From Colwellia piezophila ATCC BAA-637 (GTDB lineage: Bacteria > Pseudomonadota > Gammaproteobacteria > Enterobacterales > Alteromonadaceae), in contig NZ_KB905168.1 in assembly GCF_000378625.1 (NCBI RefSeq), forward strand, positions 124,001 to 188,000: 64,000 nt of DNA, given 5' to 3'. Both the position numbers and the translations under genes were made by a program. The notes under the pieces were generated by a model, which made no database searches, was not told where the DNA came from, and worked only from the letters and a program-made list of their open reading frames with translations. How positions within the stretch are numbered: position 1 is the first letter of the stretch; each line of letters starts with the position of its first letter. Below, in pieces: positions 44,838 through 54,171 of this stretch.

Positions 44838-46319
44838 TTAATTTTCAATTCTATATATTTCAACTCCCTCATGCTGAATATATACATTGTCCCAAAGACT
44901 TACAGGTATGAAAGGTTTTAAATTAAAAAACAAGATCCATTGTCCTAGTAACTTAGGCTCTGGAGTGATTTTATCCACTAAAATCCAAGACTCTTTTGGC
45001 TTGTAGAATTTTATTTCATCTTTTTTCATCAACCAATTTGAATTCAATGCTCTAGCTGGATTAAAGACATACATTCCCTCCAGCTGGTTTTTATCTGTTT
45101 TTATGGAATCATCAAGATCTTTCCATTGAAGAAGCAAACGTGCTCGGTATTTTGTCATAGGGTCAGTATAAAAAATTTTCCCACGATTGCTTTCAACAAG
45201 CTCCATCATAGCTTTTTCACCAAAAAGCAATGATTTGTTTTCAACATATAAACTCAATAAGTTAATTAAAACCACAGCTGCAACGATAGTAATAACCGAC
45301 TTTCTCTTACCAATAGAATAAAGCTTAACTACACCTATTCCTAAAAAAATTATAGCTACAAGACTTGATACCATAAAATACCGAGGGTTCAACGGCAGCA
45401 ATGTTGTAACTAAAGAGCCACAAACAAACCAAACAATAGCAAATAGTCCAAAAATAAAAATAAAGCTTTTAGCTTGCTTATTTTCTGCTTGTTTATACAG
45501 CCAAATACCTAAAGGTATTGCAAACCAGAAAAGTAAACCAAACTCTTGATTGAGCAGTAACACAAAAATAGGGTCAACTAATGGGTGAATTAACACGTTA
45601 CCAGCTTTGTCTACAGTTCGATCTATTGCGCTATCATGATTCAAAGAAATATTCACACGGTATAAAGGGTCACCCGTCATGATTGTTAAATACAAAAGTT
45701 CAATAGCCCAAACGGAAAAAAATCCAGCGGCAATTAATAAATAATATTTCCTTGGGATTTTATAACCGAACAAAAAAATCAAAGCAAAAAATGGAGCTAT
45801 AAATATAGCAGTTTCACGAGTTAGAAAACCTAATCCACATAAAACCCCTGATAAAAAAAGGCCTTTACATGATATTTTTTCTTTAATGGAAAAATAAAAA
45901 ACTGTCATTGCAGAAAAAATAAAAAAGGCTTCAACTATATCAATTGAGGCGATGCTAGACCAAATAACGAGTATGGGAGAAGTTATAAAAAAGAGAAGAA
46001 CTGCCGCCATATATTTAATAGAAAACTCGCGGTTTATCAGATAAGCGATTACTAACATTAAACCTAAACAATATAATATTGTTGGCAGAGCCATGGATAC
46101 TTCATTTTCACCAAAAGATGAAAGCGCCAAAGCCATAGGTATTGTAATAGTGTAACGAATGGTGCCATGACCACCTACAAATGGAAATTCATTTATCCAG
46201 CCATAAGCACCATTAGCGTATGTCACATCATCAGAGCCAAGATAACCTACCCAACTAAGCGAAATTAACACTATGAAAATTAGTGTGCTTATTAAAAACA
46301 CACGGTTAAAACTAACCAT
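44838..46319 (-). CDS. GT39/ArnT-like membrane glycosyltransferase
   Basis: 493 residues with about 11 membrane helices. The first periplasmic loop carries GSDDVTYANGAYGW, the acidic pair expected of GT-C enzymes (PMT_2 family) that use a polyprenyl-phosphate sugar. A C-terminal soluble portion (about 400-493) follows. AAAGGA precedes the ATG, and the stop of the GtrA gene abuts it (TAAATG). The set GT2 - GtrA - GT39 is a known module: the GT2 makes a lipid-linked sugar, GtrA flips it, and the GT-C enzyme attaches it outside. The sugar and acceptor are unknown. Confidence 0.8.
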   Translation of the reverse strand: MVSFNRVFLISTLIFIVLISLSWVGYLGSDDVTYANGAYGWINEFPFVGGHGTIRYTITIPMALALSSFGENEVSMALPTILYCLGLMLVIAYLINREFSIKYMAAVLLFFITSPILVIWSSIASIDIVEAFFIFSAMTVFYFSIKEKISCKGLFLSGVLCGLGFLTRETAIFIAPFFALIFLFGYKIPRKYYLLIAAGFFSVWAIELLYLTIMTGDPLYRVNISLNHDSAIDRTVDKAGNVLIHPLVDPIFVLLLNQEFGLLFWFAIPLGIWLYKQAENKQAKSFIFIFGLFAIVWFVCGSLVTTLLPLNPRYFMVSSLVAIIFLGIGVVKLYSIGKRKSVITIVAAVVLINLLSLYVENKSLLFGEKAMMELVESNRGKIFYTDPMTKYRARLLLQWKDLDDSIKTDKNQLEGMYVFNPARALNSNWLMKKDEIKFYKPKESWILVDKITPEPKLLGQWILFFNLKPFIPVSLWDNVYIQHEGVEIYRIEN

Positions 46320-46757
46320 TTATAATTCCTTTTTAAAAATAACCGACCGAGAAATAACAAAAGCCAACAAGATAACAAAAGCATCTACAATAATTTTACA
46401 CGGTATGGCAGGCCAATTTTCAACACTAACTAGAATAAATATGAAAAAAGTAGATAGAGCTGTATTAGCAAAAGCTAATAAAATATATTCAACAACCTTT
46501 TGTTTAGAATGTTTTTTACTTCCCCAGCTAAAGGTATAATAATAGTGTAAAAAATAACCTAATGTCGCGCCTAATGATTTTGAGATAATATTTGCTGTTG
46601 CTACAGAGTTTTCAAATATATCGAAAAACAAAAAAAAGACTAATACATCAAATAAAAAAACCGCCCCTCCTGCAATTAAATACCGAATAGCATGAGCAAG
46701 TTTACTTTGACTTTGACCATTAATCGCAAAGAATAAAACCGAAAATAAGTTACTCAT
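46320..46757 (-). CDS. GtrA family lipid-linked sugar flippase
   Basis: 145 residues from the ATG at 46757. That start overlaps the GT2 stop by eight bases (ATGAGTAA), which argues for coupling. The frame is open to 46808, but those residues lie inside the GT2 gene. Four hydrophobic helices and the signature IRYLIAGGAVFLFDVLVFFLF, then KSLGATLGYFLHYYYTFSW, identify GtrA (PF04138). These proteins are thought to flip undecaprenyl-phosphate-linked monosaccharides made by a partner GT2. Confidence 0.88.
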   Translation of the reverse strand: MSNLFSVLFFAINGQSQSKLAHAIRYLIAGGAVFLFDVLVFFLFFDIFENSVATANIISKSLGATLGYFLHYYYTFSWGSKKHSKQKVVEYILLAFANTALSTFFIFILVSVENWPAIPCKIIVDAFVILLAFVISRSVIFKKEL

Positions 46758-47727
46758 TATGAGTATAAAATTTCTGTAATGGTACTTTGGGCTCATTGCC
46801 AACATCATAGTTTAAAAATGCCAACAACATCTGAACCCCTAATAAAATAGGTAAAGTGGCTAACATCACTGTTCCCGTACTTGCAACCTCATTGTTTACA
46901 ATTGAAAGTACCCAGTTCACTGAACCATAAAGAAAACCAAAAATGGTGAAACATAACCCTAAAAACAACTCTGCTGAGGCTATATTAAAATCTCTCATGT
47001 AATAGGAGTATATTATTCTACGAATACTGGCTTTAATGTTGCCAGTTATAAACTGTCGAAATATATTTGATATTTTCAAGTTGCTTTCTTCATCTCCATA
47101 TATTGCTTCCATTGGAACATCCATGATCACAGCTCTTGAATCACCTAACTTAATCAACATATCCGTTTCAAAAAAATAACGTTCACTGACGTTTTGTAAC
47201 TCTATCTTCTCCAATGCTGCTCGGTGTATAGCAGTGTAACCATTGGTTGGGTCAAAAAGGCTCCAATAGCCACTTGATATCTTTGTTAAAAATGAAAGAC
47301 AAGCGTTCCCAAAGAGACGAAACTTAGGCATTTCCCTGACATTATAAAAAGAGTGAAACCTATTTCCTTTTGTGTAATCTGCCAGACCAGAAAGTATAGG
47401 TGCTATTATAGATGGCATAATTTTAGGGTCCATTTGACCATCACCATCAATTTTTACAAAAATTGTAGCGCCCAATTCAAGTGCTGCGTTATAGCCTGAA
47501 ATAACAGCCCCACCAACACCTTTATTTTCATCATGGAAAATTACACTTAATCGCTTATCGTCACATGATTTTTGAATAAACTCACCAGAATTCTCCGGAC
47601 ATTTATCATCAACGGCAATAATAAAGTCCACTTCTGCCCCAATCTTTTTTATAACATCAAGTACAAATGCTTTAACTCGATAACACGGTATTATAACCGC
47701 TATCTTTTGATTAACATTTAGATTCAT
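46750..47727 (-). CDS. Family 2 glycosyltransferase (polyprenyl-phosphate sugar synthase type)
   Basis: 325 residues. The GT-A domain (about 1-235) shows VIIPCYRV, VDDKCPENSG, DENKGVGGAVISGYNAAL and the metal/nucleotide motif KIDGDGQMDP. Two C-terminal membrane helices follow (about 245-310). The pattern matches DPM1/GtrB-type enzymes that load a sugar on a polyprenyl phosphate. The downstream GtrA and GT39 genes complete the route. The start overlaps a possible 35-codon gene by 17 bases. Confidence 0.9.
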   Translation of the reverse strand: MNLNVNQKIAVIIPCYRVKAFVLDVIKKIGAEVDFIIAVDDKCPENSGEFIQKSCDDKRLSVIFHDENKGVGGAVISGYNAALELGATIFVKIDGDGQMDPKIMPSIIAPILSGLADYTKGNRFHSFYNVREMPKFRLFGNACLSFLTKISSGYWSLFDPTNGYTAIHRAALEKIELQNVSERYFFETDMLIKLGDSRAVIMDVPMEAIYGDEESNLKISNIFRQFITGNIKASIRRIIYSYYMRDFNIASAELFLGLCFTIFGFLYGSVNWVLSIVNNEVASTGTVMLATLPILLGVQMLLAFLNYDVGNEPKVPLQKFYTHNE

Positions 47728-47818
47728 TATCTATATACCCTATCAACAATATCAAGAAAAAAGCAAAACTGGTTGCAAGTTTTACAGCTGTTAACCAATA
47801 CTCTTTTAGCTTATCCAT
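47711..47818 (-). CDS. Possible 35-residue membrane peptide overlapping the GT2 start
   Basis: ATG at 47818, preceded by AAGGT about eleven bases upstream, opens a frame ending at TAA 47713-47711. It overlaps the GT2 start codon by 17 bases. The product begins MDKLKEYWLTAVKLATS, has one hydrophobic helix (about residues 13-29) and ends YIDNESKC. It fills the 124-bp gap after the ManC-type gene. Small size means chance is possible. The overlap and helix make it worth keeping as a candidate. Confidence 0.4.
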   Translation of the reverse strand: MDKLKEYWLTAVKLATSFAFFLILLIGYIDNESKC

Positions 47819-47851
47819 GCCTGGTACTTACCTTGCAATATTTATATGAAT

Positions 47852-49273
47852 TTACGAATCAACTCTACCGTAGCGGTCTTCAAAACGAACGATGTCATCT
47901 TCACCTAAATAGCTACCTGATTGCACTTCAATCATCTCTAAAGGTAGTATTCCAGGGTTTTCTAATGCGTGCACTGCACCAACGGGGATATACGCCGATT
48001 GGTTCTCAGTTAATAACACTGTTTTTTCATCTATCGTTACTTTTGCAGTGCCTGAAACAATGATCCAATGTTCGGCTCTATGATGATGCATTTGCACCGA
48101 TAACTTAGCGCCTGGCTTTACCGTAATACGTTTTACTTGAAAACGTTCACCGCTATCAACACTGTCGTATTTACCCCAAGGTCGATAAACCTCTCGGTGT
48201 ATTACAGCTTCTGAGCGTTGCTCTCTTTTCAACTGCTCAACAATTTGTTTAACTTCTTGTACTTTGTCTTTATTGGCAACCAAAATAGCATCAGGTGTCT
48301 CAATAATAACTAAATTATCAACGCCAACGGTAGCAATAAGTTTATTTTGACTATGGATATAACTATTAGTGGTGGTCTGTGCAATGACATCACCTTTAAG
48401 AACATTTTTATTGTTATCTTGCTGACAAACTTCCCACAATGCCGAATAAGAGCCAACATCACTCCAGCCAGCATCAAGTGGGATAACTACAGCTGAATCT
48501 GTTTTCTCCATTACTGCATAATCAATAGACTCACTAGCACAAGCTAAAAAGGCCGCTTTATTTGGTCTTAAAAAGTCTAAATCATGCTCAACGTCTGTCA
48601 TTGCTTGTTGGCAGTTTTCAAGGATATCAGCGCGATACTTAGCTAACTCTTCTAAATAACGAGAGGCTTTAAATAAAAACATACCGCTATTCCACAGATA
48701 ATCACCAGAGGCTAGATACTCATCTGCCACATTTTGATTAGGTTTTTCGACAAATTGTGCGACATCAAAAGTATTTGTAGTTTGCTCAGTGCCTTTTTTA
48801 ATATAGCCATAACCTGTTTCTGCATGTGTGGGCACAATACCAAAGGTCACTAACTTACCTTGCTGTGCCGCAATAGTTGCTTGCGCAACCGCTTGATGAA
48901 AAGCGACAGAGTCTTGAATAACATGATCGGCTGCTAACACTAGTAACAATGCATTTTTATCTTTTTCTAAGGCATTAATTGCTGCTAAAGCAACAGCAGG
49001 GGCGGTATTTCGCCCTTCTGGTTCAAGTAAGATAGTACCTTGGCTTTGTGATAACTGCCTCACCTGCTCTGCAACTAAAAACCTATGCTCTTCATTGCAA
49101 ATAAATACTGGCTCATTACAGTTATCGGGTAAACGCAATAACGTGTCTTGTAGCATACTAGTATCATTAACGAGTGGTAAAAATTGCTTAGGAAAAAGTG
49201 CGCGAGAAAGAGGCCAAAGTCGGGTGCCGCTACCACCACACATTACAGCAGGAAAGATCCTATGAGAGCTCAT
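47852..49273 (-). CDS. manC: Mannose-1-phosphate guanylyltransferase / mannose-6-phosphate isomerase
   Basis: 473 residues, the length of bifunctional type II enzymes (ManC, CpsB, AlgA). The nucleotidyltransferase domain (1-345) has the signature [24 protein letters not shown] and [10 protein letters not shown]. The C-terminal cupin isomerase domain (about 355-470) has [37 protein letters not shown] and [12 protein letters not shown]. It makes GDP-mannose for polysaccharide. GGAA lies six bases before the ATG. It has a 176-base leader, so it may begin a transcript that continues into the GT2-GtrA-GT39 genes. Confidence 0.93.
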   Translation of the reverse strand: MSSHRIFPAVMCGGSGTRLWPLSRALFPKQFLPLVNDTSMLQDTLLRLPDNCNEPVFICNEEHRFLVAEQVRQLSQSQGTILLEPEGRNTAPAVALAAINALEKDKNALLLVLAADHVIQDSVAFHQAVAQATIAAQQGKLVTFGIVPTHAETGYGYIKKGTEQTTNTFDVAQFVEKPNQNVADEYLASGDYLWNSGMFLFKASRYLEELAKYRADILENCQQAMTDVEHDLDFLRPNKAAFLACASESIDYAVMEKTDSAVVIPLDAGWSDVGSYSALWEVCQQDNNKNVLKGDVIAQTTTNSYIHSQNKLIATVGVDNLVIIETPDAILVANKDKVQEVKQIVEQLKREQRSEAVIHREVYRPWGKYDSVDSGERFQVKRITVKPGAKLSVQMHHHRAEHWIIVSGTAKVTIDEKTVLLTENQSAYIPVGAVHALENPGILPLEMIEVQSGSYLGEDDIVRFEDRYGRVDS

Positions 49274-49449
49274 ATTTATTCCATAAATAAGATGTAATTA
49301 TCTTGTTATAATAAGCCATGGTGCTAACTATTGAAATAATTAATATTTAATGAAGCGCACGAGCGATTATAGAAGGTAACTTAACCTTTTAAATACTTAT
49401 TTCGTAAGCGTGTAAGGCTATGCATTAACACAGGGAAGTATCTCCATGC

Positions 49450-50093
49450 TCATTGTGGGCTTGGAATATCAGTCGTTTTAGTAAATTTTAGTTTTGGGTG
49501 GGTTAAATTAAAAGCAATAGTGATTCGTTCGCCAATTCCCGCACGCCAGGAAGGAAACAAAAGAACTTCACCTAACTTAGGAATATTATCTATTTCACGG
49601 CTAAATAATATAGGTAAAAAGTGATAATGCTTAGGGTAATTATCTCTGTCGACGAAATATGTATTCCCTTGATAGCTAGTACTTTCAGGCTGACCTAGGC
49701 TAACTTAGTAAACCCCTGAAATACCCCCCCTTAGGTAACATGAGTGTACACTTTATTACTCGCCCCAGAAGGGCTAACGTTGGACCAAGCCTCTATCTGC
49801 CATTAGCTTGAATCTATATCACCTTCAAGTATCGTTGATTCCAAGATAAATTTTGATGCTTGTTGTTTAACAAATAACATTAAAGACTGAATTTCGCTAT
49901 TGGATCAAGACTGCATATCTAGTTTAGAATACCACCCTTGCTTATTAGTGCGCACAATTCCAGGACAAACGGCCATGTTATCCCATATAGCTTGCTCTAT
50001 AGCAATATTTATCTGCTCAGCCTCAAACATTTGACCGCGAATAATGGGGATCGGAAATAACAATTCTATTTGGCTAGCGTTATCTATAGACAT
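49450..50093 (-). pseudogene. Decayed 2OG-Fe(II) oxygenase (TIGR02466-like family)
   Basis: From the ATG at 50093 the frame reads IELLFPIPIIRGQ and RTNKQGWYSKLDMQ. It hits TGA (49907), TAA (49805) and TAA (49733), with EAWSNVSPSGASNKVYTHV between the second and third stops. Homology resumes in another frame: NTYFVDRDNYPKHYHFLP, then LGEVLLFPSWRAGIGE and RITIAFNL, ending at TGA 49452-49450. The order matches the family of putative 2OG-Fe(II) oxygenases that end FPSWLxHxV...ERISIAFN. Three stops, one frameshift and loss of the second iron-binding His region show that it is dead. It is next in line after the beta-helix pair, so it may once have modified the same polymer or a linked peptide. Confidence 0.8.
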
Positions 50094-50129
50094 AATACTT
50101 TATTGCTGATTAAGACCATTCAATTATAG

Positions 50130-51320
50130 CTATCTTATTACACAAACAATGTTTTTAAGGCAGAAGCTTTTAGACAATTTAGGGTAGTTAGGTAAGCCTA
50201 ATTCCTTTCGACTTTGAAAATAGCTGTTACTTTCTACTTCATTTTCAATACCGCCATCACCAATAACAATATTTCTATTTTGAGTAACTGAAATACTTTT
50301 ATGAAGTTCAGGTGCTATAGTTAAAAATTTATTTACACCAATACGCTCTAAATAGATAAGGTTATCAGATAACAGAATAGAATTTTTTTCATGAGTTACT
50401 CCTTCAAGACCTAGACCGATTACTTGACCATTTGATGAATTAGGTCCTTGAGCTAAAATAGAAGCTCTAACAACCATTTCCCCGCCGTTAGGCATATCAA
50501 TCAAACGACTATCTACAGCAGAAAGTGACACGATAATACTCTTATCTATCGTTAATTTTTTTCCTCTGACCTTAATGGCATGTCCTTCACTCTTCGTAGC
50601 AATAAACAACGACTGATAAATGAAAAGTTCCGCTTTATTGGTATAAACACCGTGAGCTTGGCCGTTATGCCCTAAACGCTCAAAACGACTATTAAAGATT
50701 TTAATGAAACCGGCATTTTTCGATGTTTCTAAAATTCCTTCTTGGCTATTGTGGAAATATACATGATTTAAGGTAAGATCCTTGCCCTCTTGCCTAATAC
50801 AAGCGCCATTACCGTCTCTAACGCGGATATAACGACACTCTATATTTTCTACCGTTAAATTATCCCCCTGACTTAAAATGTAACCTTTGCTATGGGCTGC
50901 TGACTTTTCAAAAATCACATAACCATTACCTTTAATAGTTATATTGTTTTTTTTTATCACTATTGGTATTTGATAAGTACCCTCTGCAATAAGCAGGGTA
51001 TCACCGTGCTGTAAGCTCTTAACTGCCACTGATAAATCTGTAAATGGCGTTTGATTAACAAACGTTAACCCGGATGTGTCTTTGATTTTTTTTTGCGGTT
51101 GCCAAGGTAAAAAGGTTAGCTCTATCTCTTGGGTAACCGTCATAATCCGACCTTGAGTCAAAGCATCATAATCACGATTTTTTTGATATTGGTAATATTT
51201 GTTTCTTATTTTATCAACTAACTTATTCAGTAATATTGGTTGCCATAACAAGATAAAAATGAGTAAAACATGCGCCATGCCCCCAGAAAAAAACAAATAT
51301 TTACCAAGTAACCCCCTCAA
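50130..51320 (-). CDS. Membrane-anchored right-handed beta-helix protein (polysaccharide lyase/epimerase-like)
   Basis: 396 residues. The start is TTG (51320), overlapping the previous stop as TTGA, with GGGG nine bases upstream. One N-terminal helix (about 10-32) anchors it. From about residue 85 it follows the pattern of PL6/chondroitinase B-like and related helices: LSVAVKSLQHGDTLLIAEGTYQIP, then NITIKGNGYVIFE and serial turns (NLTVENIECRYIRV, LTLNHVYFHNSQEG). It probably binds, cleaves or epimerises an acidic polysaccharide at the periplasmic face. Catalytic residues cannot be assigned from sequence. It is coupled to the larger paralogue-like gene upstream. Confidence 0.7.
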   Translation of the reverse strand: MRGLLGKYLFFSGGMAHVLLIFILLWQPILLNKLVDKIRNKYYQYQKNRDYDALTQGRIMTVTQEIELTFLPWQPQKKIKDTSGLTFVNQTPFTDLSVAVKSLQHGDTLLIAEGTYQIPIVIKKNNITIKGNGYVIFEKSAAHSKGYILSQGDNLTVENIECRYIRVRDGNGACIRQEGKDLTLNHVYFHNSQEGILETSKNAGFIKIFNSRFERLGHNGQAHGVYTNKAELFIYQSLFIATKSEGHAIKVRGKKLTIDKSIIVSLSAVDSRLIDMPNGGEMVVRASILAQGPNSSNGQVIGLGLEGVTHEKNSILLSDNLIYLERIGVNKFLTIAPELHKSISVTQNRNIVIGDGGIENEVESNSYFQSRKELGLPNYPKLSKSFCLKNIVCVIR

Positions 51321-52801
51321 CGTACGTTACCCCTATCTTTAGTAGGCAAGTTAAGCTTATCTAAACAAAAATCTAAACCGGCATAAGCACCAAGGTAACT
51401 GTAAAAGCCTTTATTACCACAAAAATCCTTAACCAAAGTAGCTATTATGTATTTATGTTCTTTAACGCGGCTAGCATCTCGCCAAGAAAAATCACCAATG
51501 TCTGGGGCAACAAAATAACCATCTAAATTATCGCTACCCGTGAAAAAATCTCGCGGCACAACAAGGTTATGCTCATCGATAAACCAACCTCCATCGCGTT
51601 TTTTAATGCGTCCAGAGATAATGTTATCCGCAATAACCGCAGAGCTTTCTTTAAATCTAACGTCTATTCCTAGGGTGTTATAAAGGATATTATGATGAAT
51701 TTTACTCTGACTGGCCCTATTAAGATAGATACCAACATCATTAGCACAGTGCATTATGATATTGTTTCGAATAATACCCTTTTCATGCTCAACACTACTT
51801 TTATTACGTCTGTCTCCCTGGCTTGAACCACCACCACCAAGAGACAAACCAATGGCCGTATGAGTACCAGGTAAATTAGCTGCGCACATAACTAAATTAC
51901 GCTCAAAAACCCCATGCTCTGAGCCTCCTTTAAAGAAAGCTGCATAACTCACTTTATTTCCTGCTGATTTTTGTATATCAAAAAAAAAGTTATTACTGAC
52001 TTGCCAATAATTAGCATGCATTAAGTCAAAAGGGGTTACTGGGTTAATAGTTTTTCTAGCTGTCGTGTTAAAGAAAGTATTCTCTGTAACTTTGCCGTAG
52101 TCTGGATAATGTTTACCAATGCCATTGACTTTTATCATGGCATTGAAGTCTTGCATAATATTATTTTTGATAACTGTATGTTGACCTTTACCTACAACAT
52201 GAAAAGCATGCTCGCACTTTGCATGTTGTTTACAGTTACCAATAATATGTAGATTACTAAACTGCCAGTAAGGTTTATTTACCACAAAGCCTTCACCTCG
52301 TAAATAAATCCGAACTTCTCCCAGCCCTGTTGCCATCACTTTAATAGGCCTTATTTTACTGCCACTATTTCCAAGTGAAATACTCGACGACTTTATATAG
52401 TAACTTCCCGGTAAGAGCACTACTGTTTCCCCTGCACTTACCACTTTTAACGCTTTAATGAGTTCAGCTGCATTGCTTACATATAAATCGGTAATGTTAC
52501 TCTTATAAAAATTTTCGCCATTAGCCCCATGCCCAGACCAAGACGATAGATCAATCTGGCGAAAATAATGCTGCTGTATCTGAAAAATTTTCATAACATC
52601 TAAAAGAGGTGCAAGCACTTGGTATAGGCTTGGTTGTTTCACTCTTAAATTATCACTCACTTTTTCACTAAATAACGGTAAAGAAAGGCCTAAGGAGTGC
52701 ACTTGGTAAGCCAGCACACCCACACTTAAGAATAAAATTAAATTCACCACCAGACCCGTTACAATAAAATATTTTGTTAAATAAGAAGGGATAGTTTTCA
52801 C
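51317..52801 (-). CDS. Membrane-anchored beta-helix protein, chondroitinase B/PL6-like
   Basis: 494 residues from a GTG at 52801. An N-terminal helix (about 8-32) is followed near residue 105 by LYVSNAAELIKALKVVSAGE and TVVLLPGSYYI, the classic entry strand of PL6 enzymes. A long right-handed beta-helix follows (SKIRPIKVMATGLGEVRIYL, WQFSNLHIIGNC, NNIMQDFNAMIKVNG, NNIIMHCANDVGIYLN). Cys pairs occur in NCKQHAKCEH and near the C-terminus. PL6 members cleave dermatan-type chondroitin or alginate, so this may trim, proofread or release the capsule made by the cluster. It starts the two-gene operon. The lyase assignment is by fold pattern only. Confidence 0.72.
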   Translation of the reverse strand: MKTIPSYLTKYFIVTGLVVNLILFLSVGVLAYQVHSLGLSLPLFSEKVSDNLRVKQPSLYQVLAPLLDVMKIFQIQQHYFRQIDLSSWSGHGANGENFYKSNITDLYVSNAAELIKALKVVSAGETVVLLPGSYYIKSSSISLGNSGSKIRPIKVMATGLGEVRIYLRGEGFVVNKPYWQFSNLHIIGNCKQHAKCEHAFHVVGKGQHTVIKNNIMQDFNAMIKVNGIGKHYPDYGKVTENTFFNTTARKTINPVTPFDLMHANYWQVSNNFFFDIQKSAGNKVSYAAFFKGGSEHGVFERNLVMCAANLPGTHTAIGLSLGGGGSSQGDRRNKSSVEHEKGIIRNNIIMHCANDVGIYLNRASQSKIHHNILYNTLGIDVRFKESSAVIADNIISGRIKKRDGGWFIDEHNLVVPRDFFTGSDNLDGYFVAPDIGDFSWRDASRVKEHKYIIATLVKDFCGNKGFYSYLGAYAGLDFCLDKLNLPTKDRGNVR

Positions 52802-52951
52802 GTTTAATTTTTATTTCCTTATTAGATTTATTTTTATACTTTAAGTATTAGTTAATGCCAATAGCTTTAGCAGTAGAGAAGATATAATATAGCCACACAA
52901 GTAGTTTTTTGATCTAATTGATTATACTAGCATATTTAAAAATAACACCTC

Positions 52952-54055
52952 ATGGAAAGACAATATTTTACGTTAATTAAAAATAAGCTCATGGCACAAT
53001 TTTCAACACCTGACTATTGTTTATGTAGCCAAGATCATTTTGTAATGAGCTATCATTATCAAAGCAAAAAACTCTCTAGAATATGCAAAATCCCCCCTAA
53101 TAATCCAAGTTTCCTAGGAAAGATTAAAGATAAAATCAGACGTGGTTCTCTAGCTCGACTTTTATCAAATTCACTTGGTTTAGGCCATGTAGTGCAACTA
53201 ACTAGCGGCACTATTATCATCATTTATGACAAGATTTATCGTTATGGTTTAGAAGATAACACCGGCGTCGCGCAGGATGTTTTCCGCCTTAAAGAAGAAA
53301 ATATATACTCGCCATTACGCAATGGTATAGCTATACATCCCTTAACTAATACCGCTTATTTTGGTGAATACATTAACGGTGTAAAAAAGGCGGTTCGCAT
53401 TATTCGAATCAGTGATGATGGGAAAAAAATAAACGTTTGTTATACCTTCCCGCTTGGTGAAATAAAACATGTTCATGGCATTTTTTGGGATAAATATCGC
53501 CACAGATTGTGGATCACCACAGGTGATAACGATAACGAATCACACTTTTATTATACCAATGATGAATTCAATACCGTGCACAAGTATAAAGGCGGAGATC
53601 AAAGCTGGCGGGCTGTTTCACTGGTCATTACTGAAAATCATTTGGTTTGGGGCATGGATGCGGGGAAAGATGCCCCTAGTGATGCCATTAATCATATTTA
53701 TCGTTTAGATTTGACCACAGGCGAGCGTCAGCAAGTAGCAACCATAGGTAACCCAGCTTACCACATGGTGCAGACAGAGTCTGGTGCTATGGTTATGGGT
53801 GTAACCTTCGAGCCAGGTAGAAAACAAGCTACCCGTGAAGAAGCCTGTATCTATTACAGTGAAACAGGCAAACACTGGCAGAAATTACTAACTTTGCCTT
53901 ATCAAGCACAAAACCTAACTGGCCGAAGTCAGTATGCTTATGTATTCCCCCCATCAGGAGTAATTCCTGATAACGAGCTACTATTTACGCCGATTAATAT
54001 TGAGTACTATGACGCCAAGGCAATGTTAATAAAATTACCAAATAATTTATCATAG
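52952..54055 (+). CDS. Protein of unknown function, probable beta-propeller, the only plus-strand gene in the polysaccharide locus
   Basis: 367 residues with no signal peptide or membrane helix that I can support. Recurring short strands with Trp/Asp turns (GIAIHPLTNTAYFGEY, HGIFWDKYRHRLWITTGDND, NHLVWGMDAG, TGKHWQKLLTLP) suggest a sialidase/WD-type propeller. Similar proteins occur in capsule loci next to glycosyltransferases, as I recall, but I cannot name a family. It is divergent from the beta-helix operon, sharing a 150-bp AT-rich intergenic region. It faces the DegT-type gene. An internal ATG at 52991 is an alternative start. Confidence 0.6.
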   Translation: MERQYFTLIKNKLMAQFSTPDYCLCSQDHFVMSYHYQSKKLSRICKIPPNNPSFLGKIKDKIRRGSLARLLSNSLGLGHVVQLTSGTIIIIYDKIYRYGLEDNTGVAQDVFRLKEENIYSPLRNGIAIHPLTNTAYFGEYINGVKKAVRIIRISDDGKKINVCYTFPLGEIKHVHGIFWDKYRHRLWITTGDNDNESHFYYTNDEFNTVHKYKGGDQSWRAVSLVITENHLVWGMDAGKDAPSDAINHIYRLDLTTGERQQVATIGNPAYHMVQTESGAMVMGVTFEPGRKQATREEACIYYSETGKHWQKLLTLPYQAQNLTGRSQYAYVFPPSGVIPDNELLFTPINIEYYDAKAMLIKLPNNLS

Positions 54056-54171
54056 TTTTATAAGTTATAGACTTATTTCAATTAAGTAACGATAAAGAGA
54101 AATATAGATATAGGTAGTAATAATGAGTGCTGGGTAAATTGAAGGCCATATACTTAAAAGAACAAGCAGGG

